Positions 30,124 through 38,647 are shown, counted from the first letter of the stretch. The stretch is DNA of 64,000 nt from Hymenobacter sp. 5317J-9 (GCF_022921075.1 NZ_CP095050.1:2728001-2792000), one strand, 5' to 3'. A program made the numbers and translations. The notes: a model not told the origin generated them from the sequence alone.

Positions 30124-31011
30124 TTACTTCCGGAACCGCTCGGCTACCACTAGCTCCTTCGAGCCGGCCGTGTGCTGGTAAAAGCCTTCGCCCGACTTCA
30201 CGCCCAGCCGGCCGGCCATCACCATGTTCACCAGCAGGGGGCAGGGGGCGTATTTGGGGTTACCCAAGCCTTCGTGCAACACCCGCAGAATGGCCAGGCA
30301 CACGTCCAGGCCAATAAAATCAGCCAGCTGCAGCGGGCCCATGGGGTGGGCCATGCCCAGCTTCATCACCGTGTCGATTTCCTCCACGCCGGCCACGCCC
30401 TCAAACAGCGTGATGATGGCCTCGTTTATCATCGGCATCAGAATGCGGTTGGCCACGAAACCGGGGTAGTCATTCACTTCGGTGGGGGTTTTGCCCAACT
30501 GGCGCGACAGGTCCATCACTTTCTGCGTCACGGCGTCGGAGGTGGCGTAGCCGCGAATCACCTCCACCAGCTTCATCACCGGCACGGGGTTCATGAAGTG
30601 CATGCCAATCACCTGCTGCGGCCGCTTGGTGACGGCCGCAATTTTAGTAATGGAAATCGACGACGTATTGGAGGCCAGAATGGCTTTGGCGGGCGCATGC
30701 TGGTCGAGGTCGCGGAAGATTTGCAGCTTGAGGTCCACGTTTTCGGTGGCGGCTTCTACCACCAACTCGGCGGTGGCCACGCCCTCGGCCAGCGAGGTGA
30801 AGGTGCGCAGGCGACCCAGGGTGGCGGTTTTGTCGTCTTCGCTCAGCGTGGCCTTGGCCACCTGGCGGTCGAGGTTTTTGGTGATGGTGCCCAGGGCCCG
30901 GTCGAGTGCCGGCTGGCTGATGTCGATGAGCGAAACAGCAAAGCCGTGCTGCGCAAAAACGTGGGCAATGCCATTGCCCATGGTGCCGGAGCCAATAACG
31001 GCGACGTTCAT
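30124..31011 (-). CDS. 3-hydroxybutyryl-CoA dehydrogenase
   Basis: The NAD(P)-binding Rossmann motif is at the N-terminus (VAVIGSGTMGNGIAHVFAQHG). SNTSSISITKIA, HFMNPVPVMKLVEVIRG (catalytic His) and NDYPGFVANRILMPMINEA follow, all typical of the L-3-hydroxyacyl-CoA dehydrogenase family of ~290 aa. It oxidises or reduces 3-hydroxybutyryl/acetoacetyl-CoA in fatty-acid or butyrate metabolism, which could connect to the butyryl/isobutyryl-CoA mutase encoded at 3-6.5 kb. No thiolase or crotonase is adjacent. Confidence 0.94.
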   Translation of the reverse strand: MNVAVIGSGTMGNGIAHVFAQHGFAVSLIDISQPALDRALGTITKNLDRQVAKATLSEDDKTATLGRLRTFTSLAEGVATAELVVEAATENVDLKLQIFRDLDQHAPAKAILASNTSSISITKIAAVTKRPQQVIGMHFMNPVPVMKLVEVIRGYATSDAVTQKVMDLSRQLGKTPTEVNDYPGFVANRILMPMINEAIITLFEGVAGVEEIDTVMKLGMAHPMGPLQLADFIGLDVCLAILRVLHEGLGNPKYAPCPLLVNMVMAGRLGVKSGEGFYQHTAGSKELVVAERFRK

Positions 31012-31209
31012 ATAGAAGCGGAAAAAGAGTGGGTGGGAGTGCTGAAACCGGGCAAATGCCCGATGGTTGCAAAGCTACGCTGCCATTAGCATCTGCCATT
31101 TTTGTTTGCATCCAGCTAAATATTTTTTCAATTATTATATCCTTTTCAAAACACCCCCGTACAAGGCCACATAGTTGTTTCTTTCACCTCCTTCACACAC
31201 TCTCTAGCC

Positions 31210-31368
31210 ATGGGCAACCTCCTGTATATCATCGCCGTCATCCTCATCATCATTTGGGCCGTTAGCTACTTCGGTGGCTTCTACACGGGCGGCATCATCC
31301 ACACCCTGTTGGTCATTGCCATCATCGCAGTGCTCCTGCGCGTTATCAGCGGCCGAAGCGCCGTCTAA
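31210..31368 (+). CDS. lmo0937 family membrane protein
   Basis: A 52-residue, very hydrophobic protein with two transmembrane helices (GNLLYIIAVILIIIWAVSYF and IHTLLVIAIIAVLLRVI) separated by GGFYTGG. This is the standard lmo0937-family layout, a widespread small membrane protein of unknown function, often stress induced. The gene has an AT-rich upstream region and ends 25 bp before a bidirectional terminator. Confidence 0.85.
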   Translation: MGNLLYIIAVILIIIWAVSYFGGFYTGGIIHTLLVIAIIAVLLRVISGRSAV

Positions 31369-31392
31369 CGCACCCCGCCTGGGTTAACTTTA

Positions 31393-31440
31393 AAAACACA
31401 AAAAAGCCGTGCTGGCAACAGCACGGCTTTTTTGTGTTTT
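31393..31440. terminator. Bidirectional terminator
   Basis: aaaacacaaaaaagccgtgc and gcacggcttttttgtgtttt form a 20-bp perfect stem with an 8-base loop between the convergent lmo0937 and outer-membrane genes. Confidence 0.92.
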
Positions 31441-31458
31441 ACAGCAAGCAAACGGCCT

Positions 31459-32253
31459 TTATTTGCCGATGTTGAACAACAGGCTAAAGCGCACTACCAA
31501 CCCGGGGTAGAGCGAGTAAATGCTGCTGTCGAAATTGTAGAGGCCCACAATGTCGAACGCGGCCTTATCGCTGAATTGGGTGCGGTAGCCGACGCCGGCC
31601 AGGGGCGTGCTCACGGTTTTGTTAATCTTCGATAGGTAGCCGAAACCGTCCTCGCCCAGCAGTTGGGCGTTGGTCACTTCGTATTCGGCGTGCAAAAAGA
31701 ACTCCCGGTACACGATGAATTGGGCAAAGGCCTTCACGCCCAGGCTGCTGGTCGAAATGCTGGACGCCCCCGCCGCGGTAATGGCGTAGCCGTCGGGCAC
31801 GGAGTAGCTGCTGTAGGCGTAGGAAATGCCCGGGCCCACTGCCAGGCGGTTGGTGAGGCGGAAGCCCAGCGCCGGGGCCGCGCTGATGTTGAACTGCGAC
31901 AGCTGGTTGTAAGACGAAAAGCCCAGCCCGAAGTTGGTGTAGATGAACTTGCGCGTCGGGGGCTCGTCTTCGGCGCCGCCGGCTTTGGTGGCCTTGCGGT
32001 TGGGGAAGTCAAGCCCCGAAGGCGCGTCGGGAGAGGGTTGCGGCGCGGGGTACGTGCCGGCGGGCTCCTGAACCGGGGCCGGAGCGGGCTCGGTAGTGGG
32101 CGCCGGCACCGGCTCCACGGGACGTGGCTGCGTGGCGGGTGGGCCGGGCGGCGCCGAGTTCAGCACGGGCTTTTCCTGCGCCTGGGCGCGGTGGGCGGGC
32201 AGCAGGCCGGCAACCCCGGCAAGCAGCAGCAACGGAAGCAGATGGCGTTTCAT
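31459..32253 (-). CDS. Outer-membrane beta-barrel protein with Pro-rich N-terminal linker
   Basis: A Sec signal (MKRHLLPLLLLAGVAGLLPA...AQAQ) is followed by a Pro/Ala/Glu-rich stretch of ~60 residues (PRPVEPVPAPTTEPAPAP). An eight-strand-type barrel comes next (KFIYTNFGLGFSSYNQLSQF, ALGFRLTNRLAVGPGISYAY, ... ending LVVRFSLLFNIGK). The Pro-rich linker could span the periplasm or peptidoglycan. The start at 32253 is chosen for its signal peptide; the upstream frame runs into a repeat. Function unknown; probably structural or porin-like. Confidence 0.75.
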   Translation of the reverse strand: MKRHLLPLLLLAGVAGLLPAHRAQAQEKPVLNSAPPGPPATQPRPVEPVPAPTTEPAPAPVQEPAGTYPAPQPSPDAPSGLDFPNRKATKAGGAEDEPPTRKFIYTNFGLGFSSYNQLSQFNISAAPALGFRLTNRLAVGPGISYAYSSYSVPDGYAITAAGASSISTSSLGVKAFAQFIVYREFFLHAEYEVTNAQLLGEDGFGYLSKINKTVSTPLAGVGYRTQFSDKAAFDIVGLYNFDSSIYSLYPGLVVRFSLLFNIGK

Positions 32254-32263
32254 GGAAAAAAAA

Positions 32264-32333
32264 TGAGGAATGTGAAATGAAGAACGAGGAATTTTAGCCT
32301 GGGAATTCTGCATTCCGCATTCTTCATTCCTCA
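32264..32333. repeat. Imperfect inverted repeat (tgaggaatg...cattcctca)
   Basis: Arms 32264-32293 and 32304-32333 match at about 22 of 30 positions as reverse complements, built from gaa/att-type words. It fills the gap between the ABC-F stop and the outer-membrane protein start and belongs to a different family from the gagcgcag repeats. Confidence 0.6.
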
Positions 32334-32350
32334 GTAGGCAACGCAGCGCG

Positions 32351-33982
32351 TTAGGCCAACTGGTACATCTTCTGACGCTGCGCTTTCAGCGTTTCGTCGG
32401 CCAGGTATTCTTCGTAGTTCATGCGGCGGTCGATGATGCCGTCCGGCGTCAACTCAATGATGCGGTTGGCCACGGTATCGATGAACTGCAAGTCGTGCGA
32501 GGCGAAGATGAGCGAGCCGGTGAATTCTTTCAGGCCGTTATTTAGCGCCTGAATGCTTTCCAAATCCAAATGGTTCGTCGGGTCGTCGAGCACCAGCACG
32601 TTGCCGCTTTCTAGCATCATTTTGCTAAGCATGCAGCGCACTTTCTCGCCACCGCTCAGCACGTTGGGCTTCTTTTGGCTCTCCTCGCCCGAAAACAGCA
32701 TGCGGCCCAGCCAGCCGCGCACGAAGCTCTCGTCCTTCTCCACCGAGTACTGGCGCAGCCAGTCCACGAGGTTCATGTTGTCGGCCTGAAAGAAAGCGCT
32801 GTTTTCCTTAGGGAAGTAGCTGGGCGTAATGGTGGTTCCCCACTTGTAGTCGCCCTTGTCGGCCTTGGTTTCGCCAAAAATGATGTCGAACAGCAGGGAG
32901 GCGGCGCGGTCGTCGCGGCCCACAATGGCCACCTTGTCGCCCTTGTCGAGCGTAAACGACACGTTTTTGAGCACCGGAATGCCATCCACCGATTTGCTCA
33001 CGCCCTCCACGCTCAGGAGTTGGTTGCCGGCTTCGCGCTCGGGCTTGAAGGCGATGTAGGGATAGCGGCGCGAGGAGGGTTTAATTTCCTCCAACGTCAG
33101 CTTTTGCAGCAGCTTCTGGCGGCTGGTGGCTTGCTTCGACTTGGAGGCGTTGGCCGAGAAGCGGCGCACAAACTCTTCGAGTTCCTTGCGCTTGTCTTCG
33201 GTTTTCTTGTTCACGTCCTGGCGCTGGCGCAGGGCCAGTTGGCTGCTCTCGTACCAGAACGAGTAGTTGCCGGGGTACATCGTGATTTTCGAGAAATCGA
33301 GGTCGGCCATGTAATTACACACGGCATCGAGGAAGTGGCGGTCGTGGCTCACCACAATCACCGTGTTCTCGAAGTTGTCGAGGAAGTTTTCGAGCCAGAG
33401 CACGCTCTCGGCGTCGAGGTTGTTGGTCGGTTCGTCGAGCAGCAGCACGTCGGGGTTGCCAAACAGGGCCTGAGCCAGCAGCACGCGCACTTTTTCGCTG
33501 GCGCCGAGGTCCGACATCAGGCTGTAGTGCTTGTCTTCGGTGATGCCCAGGCCGGAGAGCAGCTCGGCGGCCTGGTAGTCGGCGTCCCAGCCGTTCATGT
33601 CAGCAAACTCGCCTTCGAGCACGCCCAGGCGCTCGCCGTCGGCGTCGGTGGCGGTGCCGGCATCGTACTTGGCGTAGAGGGCATCTTTCTCCTTCATCAC
33701 CTCGGCCAAGCGCTGGTGGCCCTGAATCACGGTTTGCAGCACCACCTGGTCGTCGTAGGCGAACTGGTTCTGCTTCAGCACGGCCAAGCGCTGGCCGGCG
33801 GGCATCTCCACCGAGCCGGTGTTGGGCTCAATCTCGCCCGAAAGGATTTTCAGAAACGTCGACTTGCCCGCGCCGTTGGCCCCGATGAGGCCGTACACGT
33901 TGCCCGGCAAAAACTTGACGGTGACATCTTCAAACAGCACGCGCTTCCCGTAGCGCAGGCTCACATTGGTGGTGGAAATCAT
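32351..33982 (-). CDS. ABC-F family ATPase (YbiT-like)
   Basis: A soluble tandem ABC ATPase of the ABC-F class, which acts on ribosomes, not in transport. NBD1 has an intact Walker A (GANGAGKSTFLKIL, about residues 34-47) and Walker B (VLLLDEPTNNLD), but its signature is degenerate (SDLGASEKVRVLLAQAL). NBD2 has a normal signature (LSGGEKVRCML) and Walker B variant (VLVLDDPTNHLD), but its Walker A reads GRDDRAASLLF (about residue 350) and lacks the Lys. The linker between the domains is charged and helical. YbiT-like proteins in this phylum often have altered NBD2 P-loops, so the loss may be ancestral. 543 aa, full length. Confidence 0.9.
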   Translation of the reverse strand: MISTTNVSLRYGKRVLFEDVTVKFLPGNVYGLIGANGAGKSTFLKILSGEIEPNTGSVEMPAGQRLAVLKQNQFAYDDQVVLQTVIQGHQRLAEVMKEKDALYAKYDAGTATDADGERLGVLEGEFADMNGWDADYQAAELLSGLGITEDKHYSLMSDLGASEKVRVLLAQALFGNPDVLLLDEPTNNLDAESVLWLENFLDNFENTVIVVSHDRHFLDAVCNYMADLDFSKITMYPGNYSFWYESSQLALRQRQDVNKKTEDKRKELEEFVRRFSANASKSKQATSRQKLLQKLTLEEIKPSSRRYPYIAFKPEREAGNQLLSVEGVSKSVDGIPVLKNVSFTLDKGDKVAIVGRDDRAASLLFDIIFGETKADKGDYKWGTTITPSYFPKENSAFFQADNMNLVDWLRQYSVEKDESFVRGWLGRMLFSGEESQKKPNVLSGGEKVRCMLSKMMLESGNVLVLDDPTNHLDLESIQALNNGLKEFTGSLIFASHDLQFIDTVANRIIELTPDGIIDRRMNYEEYLADETLKAQRQKMYQLA

Positions 33983-34252
33983 TCAATCAGAAAATAGTAG
34001 CTCACAAAATGGGCGGCGCAACGCGCAGCAGGCCCCAAAATTACGCAACAGGACGCGGGCCCGAATCCAGGGCCCGCAAGTAGTTGGCGGCCTCCGCGAA
34101 AATAACTCCCCAACCCTGCAAATAGTGCCCGCGCAACGTGCTGGCTGCCGAGTGCGTGCAACGGCGAAAACCTCTTGGGCACCATGATAGTATAAATTAC
34201 CAGCGAACCGGCGCAACCGGCTTTTTCTCACCCTTAAACGTTCCAACCGGCC
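33983..34252. other. Divergent intergenic region (ABC-F / DUF4199-like)
   Basis: A 270-bp gap that should contain promoters for both genes. I see no repeat pair, RNA gene or clear TAnnTTTG box. Open frames across it have no protein-like features. Confidence 0.4.
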
Positions 34253-34723
34253 ATGGCTGACAACCAACTGACTTCCGAATCTAATGGCCTGCGCATGGGC
34301 ATCCTCACGGCTGTGGTGCTGGTGGCCTACACCGGCATCGCGGCGCTGGCAGGCTTCCTCGACAACATTGAGGCAGGCACCCTCGACATTCTCATTCTGG
34401 CCGCCGGCGTGGTGCTGGCCATCAAGCGCCTCAAACGAAGCTGCGGCAACCGGCTTTCTTACTTCTCGGGCTTTAGCACGGGCATCATCACGGCCCTGGT
34501 CGCTTCGGTCATGCTGGGCGCCTTTTTCTGGCTGTTGGGCGGCATCAGCCAAGGCGCTGTTGAGCGCATTCAGGCCCGCGACTTGTTTGGCGCCGACCTG
34601 GGCGTGCTCATCGGCGGCCTCGGTATTATTCTGCTAGGCACCATGACGGGCGTTATCACGTCGCTGGTGGCCATGCAGTATTACAAGAGCCCTGACCATC
34701 AGCCAATAGCGAGTCTGGATTAA
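34253..34723 (+). CDS. DUF4199-like membrane protein
   Basis: A 156-residue protein with four predicted transmembrane helices (MGILTAVVLVAYTGIAALAGF; LDILILAAGVVLAIKRL; FSTGIITALVASVMLGAFFWLL; VLIGGLGIILLGTMTGVITSLVAM). The hairpin after helix 2 (KRLKRSCGNRLSYFSGFSTGI) resembles the L(K/R)-x-G-xx-SY...GF-x-G-x segment of DUF4199 proteins. Function unknown. It stands alone, with a terminator downstream. Confidence 0.7.
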   Translation: MADNQLTSESNGLRMGILTAVVLVAYTGIAALAGFLDNIEAGTLDILILAAGVVLAIKRLKRSCGNRLSYFSGFSTGIITALVASVMLGAFFWLLGGISQGAVERIQARDLFGADLGVLIGGLGIILLGTMTGVITSLVAMQYYKSPDHQPIASLD

Positions 34724-34750
34724 GGCTTGTACTTTTCAAATAGCATGTTG

Positions 34751-34778
34751 AAAGAGCCTCTTATGAGGTTCTTTTTTT
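34751..34778 (+). terminator. Terminator after the DUF4199-like gene
   Basis: aaagagcctc-ttat-gaggttcttt is a ten-pair stem (one G-T) with a T run, 27 bp after the stop. Confidence 0.8.
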
Positions 34779-34843
34779 GGTATAATTCTAATACGGCAAA
34801 ATATGCCTTATAATAAAAGTTAGATAAAACAGAAACTAAACAT

Positions 34844-34851
34844 TATCTTTC
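34844..34851 (+). promoter_or_regulatory. Candidate -7 promoter box
   Basis: TATCTTTC differs from TAnnTTTG only at the last base and lies in an AT-rich stretch 50 bp before the next start codon. Confidence 0.25.
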
Positions 34852-34901
34852 GGACGTTGTCGAAAAAGCCTACCCTTTTTCAGGTCAAAAGATTGTTTGT
34901 T

Positions 34902-35306
34902 ATGTCTAAGTTCTTCCTATTTGGTCTTGCTTTTTTGCTTGCCTGCTCGTCGTTTACGGCTCATGCGCAAATGGCTGACCGTTTGAGTGAGCACCCGTCA
35001 TTTGGCAAGGCTGCAACCAAGGATGCTGAAGCCATTACCCGTGAGATGGCCAACCGCCTGCGTCTCAACGAGGGGCAGGTGCTGCGCCTGCTGCCCATCA
35101 ATCGCACCAAGCTCGTGGGCCTCAACAGCATCAACCGCGAGTATAAGAACGACGAAGCCACCCGTGCCGCCAAAGCGGCCGAGCTCGAAGCCCAATACGA
35201 GCAGGAGTGCAGTCGCATTCTCACGCCTTCGCAGCTGAGCCAGCTGCAGCAAAGCAACGGCCAGCCCGCCCAGGCGCCCGCCACTTCGGGCAACGGCTTA
35301 GGATAA
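34902..35306 (+). CDS. Small secreted helical protein, Spy/CpxP-like layout
   Basis: Sec signal MSKFFLFGLAFLLACSSFTAHA, then a helical mature part with EMANRLRLNEGQVLRLLPIN, a charged middle segment and ILTPSQLSQLQQ near the end. The organisation is the same as in the protein at 14575-14949: a helix with L-N-E-x-Q and a terminal L-x-P-x-Q-L. The Cys at residue 15 lies in the signal but not in a good lipobox. The start at 34902 is chosen for its signal; the upstream frame is not homologous. A periplasmic stress or chaperone role is inferred only. Confidence 0.7.
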   Translation: MSKFFLFGLAFLLACSSFTAHAQMADRLSEHPSFGKAATKDAEAITREMANRLRLNEGQVLRLLPINRTKLVGLNSINREYKNDEATRAAKAAELEAQYEQECSRILTPSQLSQLQQSNGQPAQAPATSGNGLG

Positions 35307-35318
35307 ATAGCCCATCCA

Positions 35319-35378
35319 GCATTCACACATAGAAAAGGCCCTCAGTTTGCGCTGCGGGCCTTTTTTATGTGTGAATGC
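35319..35378. terminator. Bidirectional terminator
   Basis: A long palindrome (gcattcacacat...aaaaggccc / gggccttttttatgtgtgaatgc) spans the gap between two convergent genes and touches the stop codon of the minus-strand lipoprotein. Confidence 0.88.
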
Positions 35379-35800
35379 TAAGGCTCGGAAGGCGAGAGCG
35401 GGTCGGCGAGGACTTCGGTGACCGTGCCCAGCGGGCCAAACCGCAGGCTGATGCACGGGGCCCCGGAGCGGGCGTGTCGGCCTTCGCATTGCGTGCCGGG
35501 CTCCAGGTAGTAGTAATACACCTTTTCGGTGCCGGCGCGCAGTTCCTCCTCGTCGGGCTGGCCCAGTAGGGCGGTCACGTCGTTGGCGCGGGCTTCGTAG
35601 AGCTGCTCTTTTTGGCGCAGCAGCACCGGCACCGCGGCGCGGCGCTGGTCGCGGCAGGCGTACGGGTCGGCGCGCCAGGCGGCGCTGTCGAAGCCGGGCA
35701 GCTCCGGCAAGGCATGGCCGCAGCCGCTGAGCCACAGGGTGCCCGCACTCAACAAAATTGCACCGCGTCGATAGGCTGTCGGCCACATAAAATTTAACAT
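35378..35800 (-). CDS. Hypothetical lipoprotein with BamE-like C-terminal part
   Basis: The 140-residue protein has a lipoprotein signal (LLSAGTLWLSGC, Cys at residue 27). The mature region has a helix (DPYACRDQRRAAVPVLLRQK), then NDVTALLGQPDEEELRAGTEKVYYYYLEPG, which resembles the helix-turn-strand of SmpA/OmlA (BamE) proteins (LLGxPD...YYY). The following CEGRHARSGAPCISLRFGPLG contains a Cys pair that could form a disulfide. An alternative start is the ATG four codons in. Likely periplasmic, membrane-anchored; not clearly BamE itself. Confidence 0.7.
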   Translation of the reverse strand: MLNFMWPTAYRRGAILLSAGTLWLSGCGHALPELPGFDSAAWRADPYACRDQRRAAVPVLLRQKEQLYEARANDVTALLGQPDEEELRAGTEKVYYYYLEPGTQCEGRHARSGAPCISLRFGPLGTVTEVLADPLSPSEP

Positions 35801-35926
35801 TAGCAGGAAAAGCGTTGCAAATGTGGCGCTAAGTTCGGAAAATAGCCTAAGTCAAGCACTAAATTTGGCACGAAAGTGTAGTGAGCTTTCGGTTAAGTAA
35901 TTGAACAATCATTAGGTTTAGTGTCG

Positions 35927-36712
35927 ATGCGTTTTCGTGTAGCCATTTTTGGTTTGGTAGCGGGGGTACTGCTGCCGGCTTTTGGAGGGGAAGCGCAAAC
36001 GGTGCCGACTACGGCCTTGGCCAAACTTCCCGCGCCGGCGCAACGCGCCTACTATCAGACGGCTTTTGAGCAGCAGGCGGCGCAGCTTTACGCCAAACTG
36101 GGCCTGAGCAGCACGGGCCTGCCGCTCACGGTTTTTCGCGAAGGGCTGGTGGGCTACTACAACCTGCGGCCCGCGGGCAAACGCGCCAGCGCCCCGCCCG
36201 TGCTCACGCTCATCGATTTCAGCCGTTCCAGCCAGCAAAAGCGCCTGTGGGTCATCGACGTGGAAAAGGCCAAGGTGCTGTTTCATACGCTGGTGGCGCA
36301 TGGCAAAGCCAGCGGCGCCGATGTGCCCCTGGCGTTTTCGGACCGCAACGGCTCCGAGATGAGCAGCCTCGGCTTCTACCGCACGGCGCCCACCACCTAC
36401 ACGGGCAAGCACGGGCTGTCGCTGAAAATCAAAGGCCTGGACCCCGGCTTCAACACCAACGCCGAAAGCCGGGCGGTGGTGGTGCACGGCGCCGAGTACG
36501 TGTGCGAAGACTTTGTGAAGGCCCACGGCCGCCTGGGCCGCAGCCAGGGCTGCCCGGCCCTGCCCGTGGCCGAAACGGCCGCCATCGTGAAAACCATCAA
36601 GGGGGGCAGTGTGCTGTATCTGCATGGCCCGGCCCGGGCCGGCTACCGCTCGCGCTGGCTCAACCTCGATACGGCCGTGGCGGCGTTTGCGGGTATTCAT
36701 AAGGTGGGCTGA
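35927..36712 (+). CDS. Murein L,D-transpeptidase catalytic domain protein
   Basis: A signal peptide (MRFRVAIFGLVAGVLLPAFGGEA) is followed by a YkuD-superfamily-like catalytic domain of the 'murein L,D-transpeptidase catalytic domain family' type. LTLIDFSRSSQQKRLWVID, then RAVVVHGAEYV and the active-site segment GRLGRSQGCPALPV, with Cys209 as nucleophile. It should form or cleave peptidoglycan cross-links, or trim tripeptides, in the periplasm. A GTG two codons upstream (35921) is an alternative start. Next on the same strand is an M48 protease after 124 bp. Confidence 0.85.
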   Translation: MRFRVAIFGLVAGVLLPAFGGEAQTVPTTALAKLPAPAQRAYYQTAFEQQAAQLYAKLGLSSTGLPLTVFREGLVGYYNLRPAGKRASAPPVLTLIDFSRSSQQKRLWVIDVEKAKVLFHTLVAHGKASGADVPLAFSDRNGSEMSSLGFYRTAPTTYTGKHGLSLKIKGLDPGFNTNAESRAVVVHGAEYVCEDFVKAHGRLGRSQGCPALPVAETAAIVKTIKGGSVLYLHGPARAGYRSRWLNLDTAVAAFAGIHKVG

Positions 36713-36836
36713 GGCCCTTGGCCGCTGCGGCAGAATAACCAGAACGGAAAGGGTGCGTTAAAAGCGCATCGGGCCGGGCCCGATGCCGGCTGCCTGTGGC
36801 CGGACTCCTCTTTTACCCACCCTTTTCTTTACTTCC

Positions 36837-37649
36837 ATGCGACTCAATTTCCGCTTCATCATTGCCATCATCGTGGCGGCGGTCTCTCTTTTTGGCTACT
36901 ACTTCAACACGTCGAAAAACGAGGTGACCGGCGAAACCCAGCACGTGAACATGAGCGCCGAGCAGGAAATAGCCCTGGGCCTGCAAGCCGCGCCCGAAAT
37001 GGCCGCCCAATACGGCGGCGAAAGCCCCGACGCCCGCGCCACGGCCGCCGTGCAGCAAGTGGGCCAGAAAATCATTGCCAGCACCAAAGCCGGGCAGACG
37101 CCCTACAAGTTTCAGTTTCACTTGCTGGCCGATGACCAGACCATTAATGCGTTTGCGCTGCCCGGCGGGCAGGTGTTCATCACGCAGGGCCTGCTGAAAA
37201 ACCTGACCTCGGAAGCGCAGCTGGCCGGCGTGCTGGCCCACGAAATCGGCCATGTGGTGGGGCGCCACTCGGCCGCCCAGGTGGCCAAGTCGAACCTGAC
37301 CCAGGGCCTGGCCGGCGCGGCCACCATTGCCTCGTATGACCCCAACAGCCCCGGCAGCTCGGTGGCCAAGGCCGCCGTGGCCGCCGCCATTGCCAAGGTC
37401 ATCAGCCTGCGCTTCGGGCGCAACGACGAGTTGGAGGCCGACAAGCTGGCCGTGGACTTTACGCCCCAGGCCGGCTACGACCCCCGCGCCATGATTCAGG
37501 TGATGAAGATGCTGGAGCAGCAGGGCGGCCGCAGCTCCACGCCGGAATTTCTGAGCACGCACCCCGACCCGGGCAACCGCATCGGGGAGCTGCAAAAGGA
37601 AATCGCGGCGGAGTTTCCGCAAGGCGTGCCGGCGGGGCTGAAGGAGTAG
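36837..37649 (+). CDS. M48 family metalloprotease
   Basis: One N-terminal membrane anchor (FRFIIAIIVAAVSLFGYYF) is followed by an M48 peptidase domain. The zinc motif is HEIGH (residues 135-139) in LAHEIGHVVGRHSAAQ, with the third ligand Glu in NDELEADKLAVDF, and STHPDPGNRI near the end. The layout fits LoiP/BepA-like periplasmic proteases that process misassembled outer-membrane proteins, but without TPRs. The start at 36837 is chosen for the anchor. The stop is directly followed by an inverted repeat, which may have changed the C-terminus. Confidence 0.88.
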   Translation: MRLNFRFIIAIIVAAVSLFGYYFNTSKNEVTGETQHVNMSAEQEIALGLQAAPEMAAQYGGESPDARATAAVQQVGQKIIASTKAGQTPYKFQFHLLADDQTINAFALPGGQVFITQGLLKNLTSEAQLAGVLAHEIGHVVGRHSAAQVAKSNLTQGLAGAATIASYDPNSPGSSVAKAAVAAAIAKVISLRFGRNDELEADKLAVDFTPQAGYDPRAMIQVMKMLEQQGGRSSTPEFLSTHPDPGNRIGELQKEIAAEFPQGVPAGLKE

Positions 37650-37650
37650 T

Positions 37651-37865
37651 CTGAACCACGGATTCGTGCGGATTTTTCGGATTCCGCGGATTTTGTGGAC
37701 GGCACGTATGCCGGCAACCAGACGGTGCCCAACAATAACAATCAATCCAACAACAAATAGATAAAAAGGCCGCTCATTGAGCGGCCTTTTTGTTGCAGGC
37801 TATGCCGGGATAATCGTCTGCAAAAGCCGCGGAATTCGAAAAATCCGCACAAATGCGTGGTTCAG
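37651..37865. repeat. Long-armed inverted repeat (ctgaaccacg...cgtggttcag)
   Basis: Arms 37651-37695 and 37821-37865 (45 bp each) are reverse complements with about five mismatches. The left arm starts one base after the M48 stop, and the right arm overlaps the stop of the convergent Lon-N gene. The 125-bp interior has an Asn-rich open end (NNNNQSNNK) and a terminator at 37763-37792. Confidence 0.8.
37763..37792. terminator. Terminator inside the inverted repeat
   Basis: aaaaaggccgctc-attg-a-gcggccttttt-like hairpin (aaaaaggccgct ... agcggccttttt), 12-bp stem; usable in both directions. Confidence 0.8.
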
Positions 37866-38497
37866 AAATTGGGCGGCGTCAGGTTCTTGAAATGGCCATT
37901 CAGGCGCACCCGCTCTTTTAGGCGCTCGGTTTCGAGCACGATGGGCAGGATGGTGTCGAGGTGCTCGCGCACCATTTCCTGGCGCTCCAGCTCGCTGGTG
38001 GTGGCCAGCAGCTGGTATTCCTGCTCGGTGCTGAAGCCGATGTGGTGGGCCACGTCGAAGATGCTGTAGTCGGGGGCAAGCTCCAGCAGCAGTTTGCGCA
38101 AGCCCAATGCTTCGTAGAGCTGGCGCACCTGCACCGTGATGATTTCGCGCAGCACGGGGTCGGCCTCGTGGTCCTGCACCACGTCTTCGACCAAGCCGCC
38201 GGCGTAGAGCTTGCCCGGCGCCTGACGGTAAAATTTGTTGATGCGAAACACCCCTTCAGCCTTGGTCCGGATGTCGAGCTCGCCGCTGGAATAGGTTTGC
38301 TCCACGCTCACGAGGCGCATTTCGGTTCCAAGCTCGCTGAGCGAATTGTCGAGGTAGGGCGGAATGCCGAAGGTGGTGTTTTGCTCGATGCACTCGCGCA
38401 CCAGCTGGCGGTAGCGGGGCTCGAAGATGTGCAGGTTGAGTTTCTCACCCGGAAAAACCACCAGATTGAGCGGGAAAAGCGGCAGCAGGCGGGCCAT
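37862..38497 (-). CDS. Lon-protease N-terminal (substrate-binding) domain protein
   Basis: From 38497 the 211-residue protein begins MARLLPLFPLNLVVFPGEKLNLHIFEPRYRQLV, the classic start of the Lon substrate-binding domain, without ATPase or protease parts. Stand-alone LON proteins are widespread and of uncertain function; a role in protein quality control is inferred. The longer frame from 38611 adds 38 residues with no homology. It runs divergently from mtgA. Confidence 0.88.
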   Translation of the reverse strand: MARLLPLFPLNLVVFPGEKLNLHIFEPRYRQLVRECIEQNTTFGIPPYLDNSLSELGTEMRLVSVEQTYSSGELDIRTKAEGVFRINKFYRQAPGKLYAGGLVEDVVQDHEADPVLREIITVQVRQLYEALGLRKLLLELAPDYSIFDVAHHIGFSTEQEYQLLATTSELERQEMVREHLDTILPIVLETERLKERVRLNGHFKNLTPPNF

Positions 38498-38634
38498 GAG
38501 CGAAGGACGGGTAAGAAGGAAGGTGAGCAGTAGCGTAACAGCCAATGCCCGGTATTGGGTTTGGCCCGTCGGCCAAAGCAGGGCGCGGATTGCCCGAAAG
38601 GTAGGCGGCAAAGCCGAAACCGCGATTGGGAAGC

Positions 38635-38642
38635 TACTTTTG
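38635..38642 (+). promoter_or_regulatory. Candidate -7 promoter box of mtgA, near-leaderless
   Basis: TACTTTTG matches TAnnTTTG fully and lies only 5 bp before the mtgA ATG. If used, the transcript would have almost no leader. No clear -33 TTTG is seen. Confidence 0.35.
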
Positions 38643-38647
38643 CGCCG

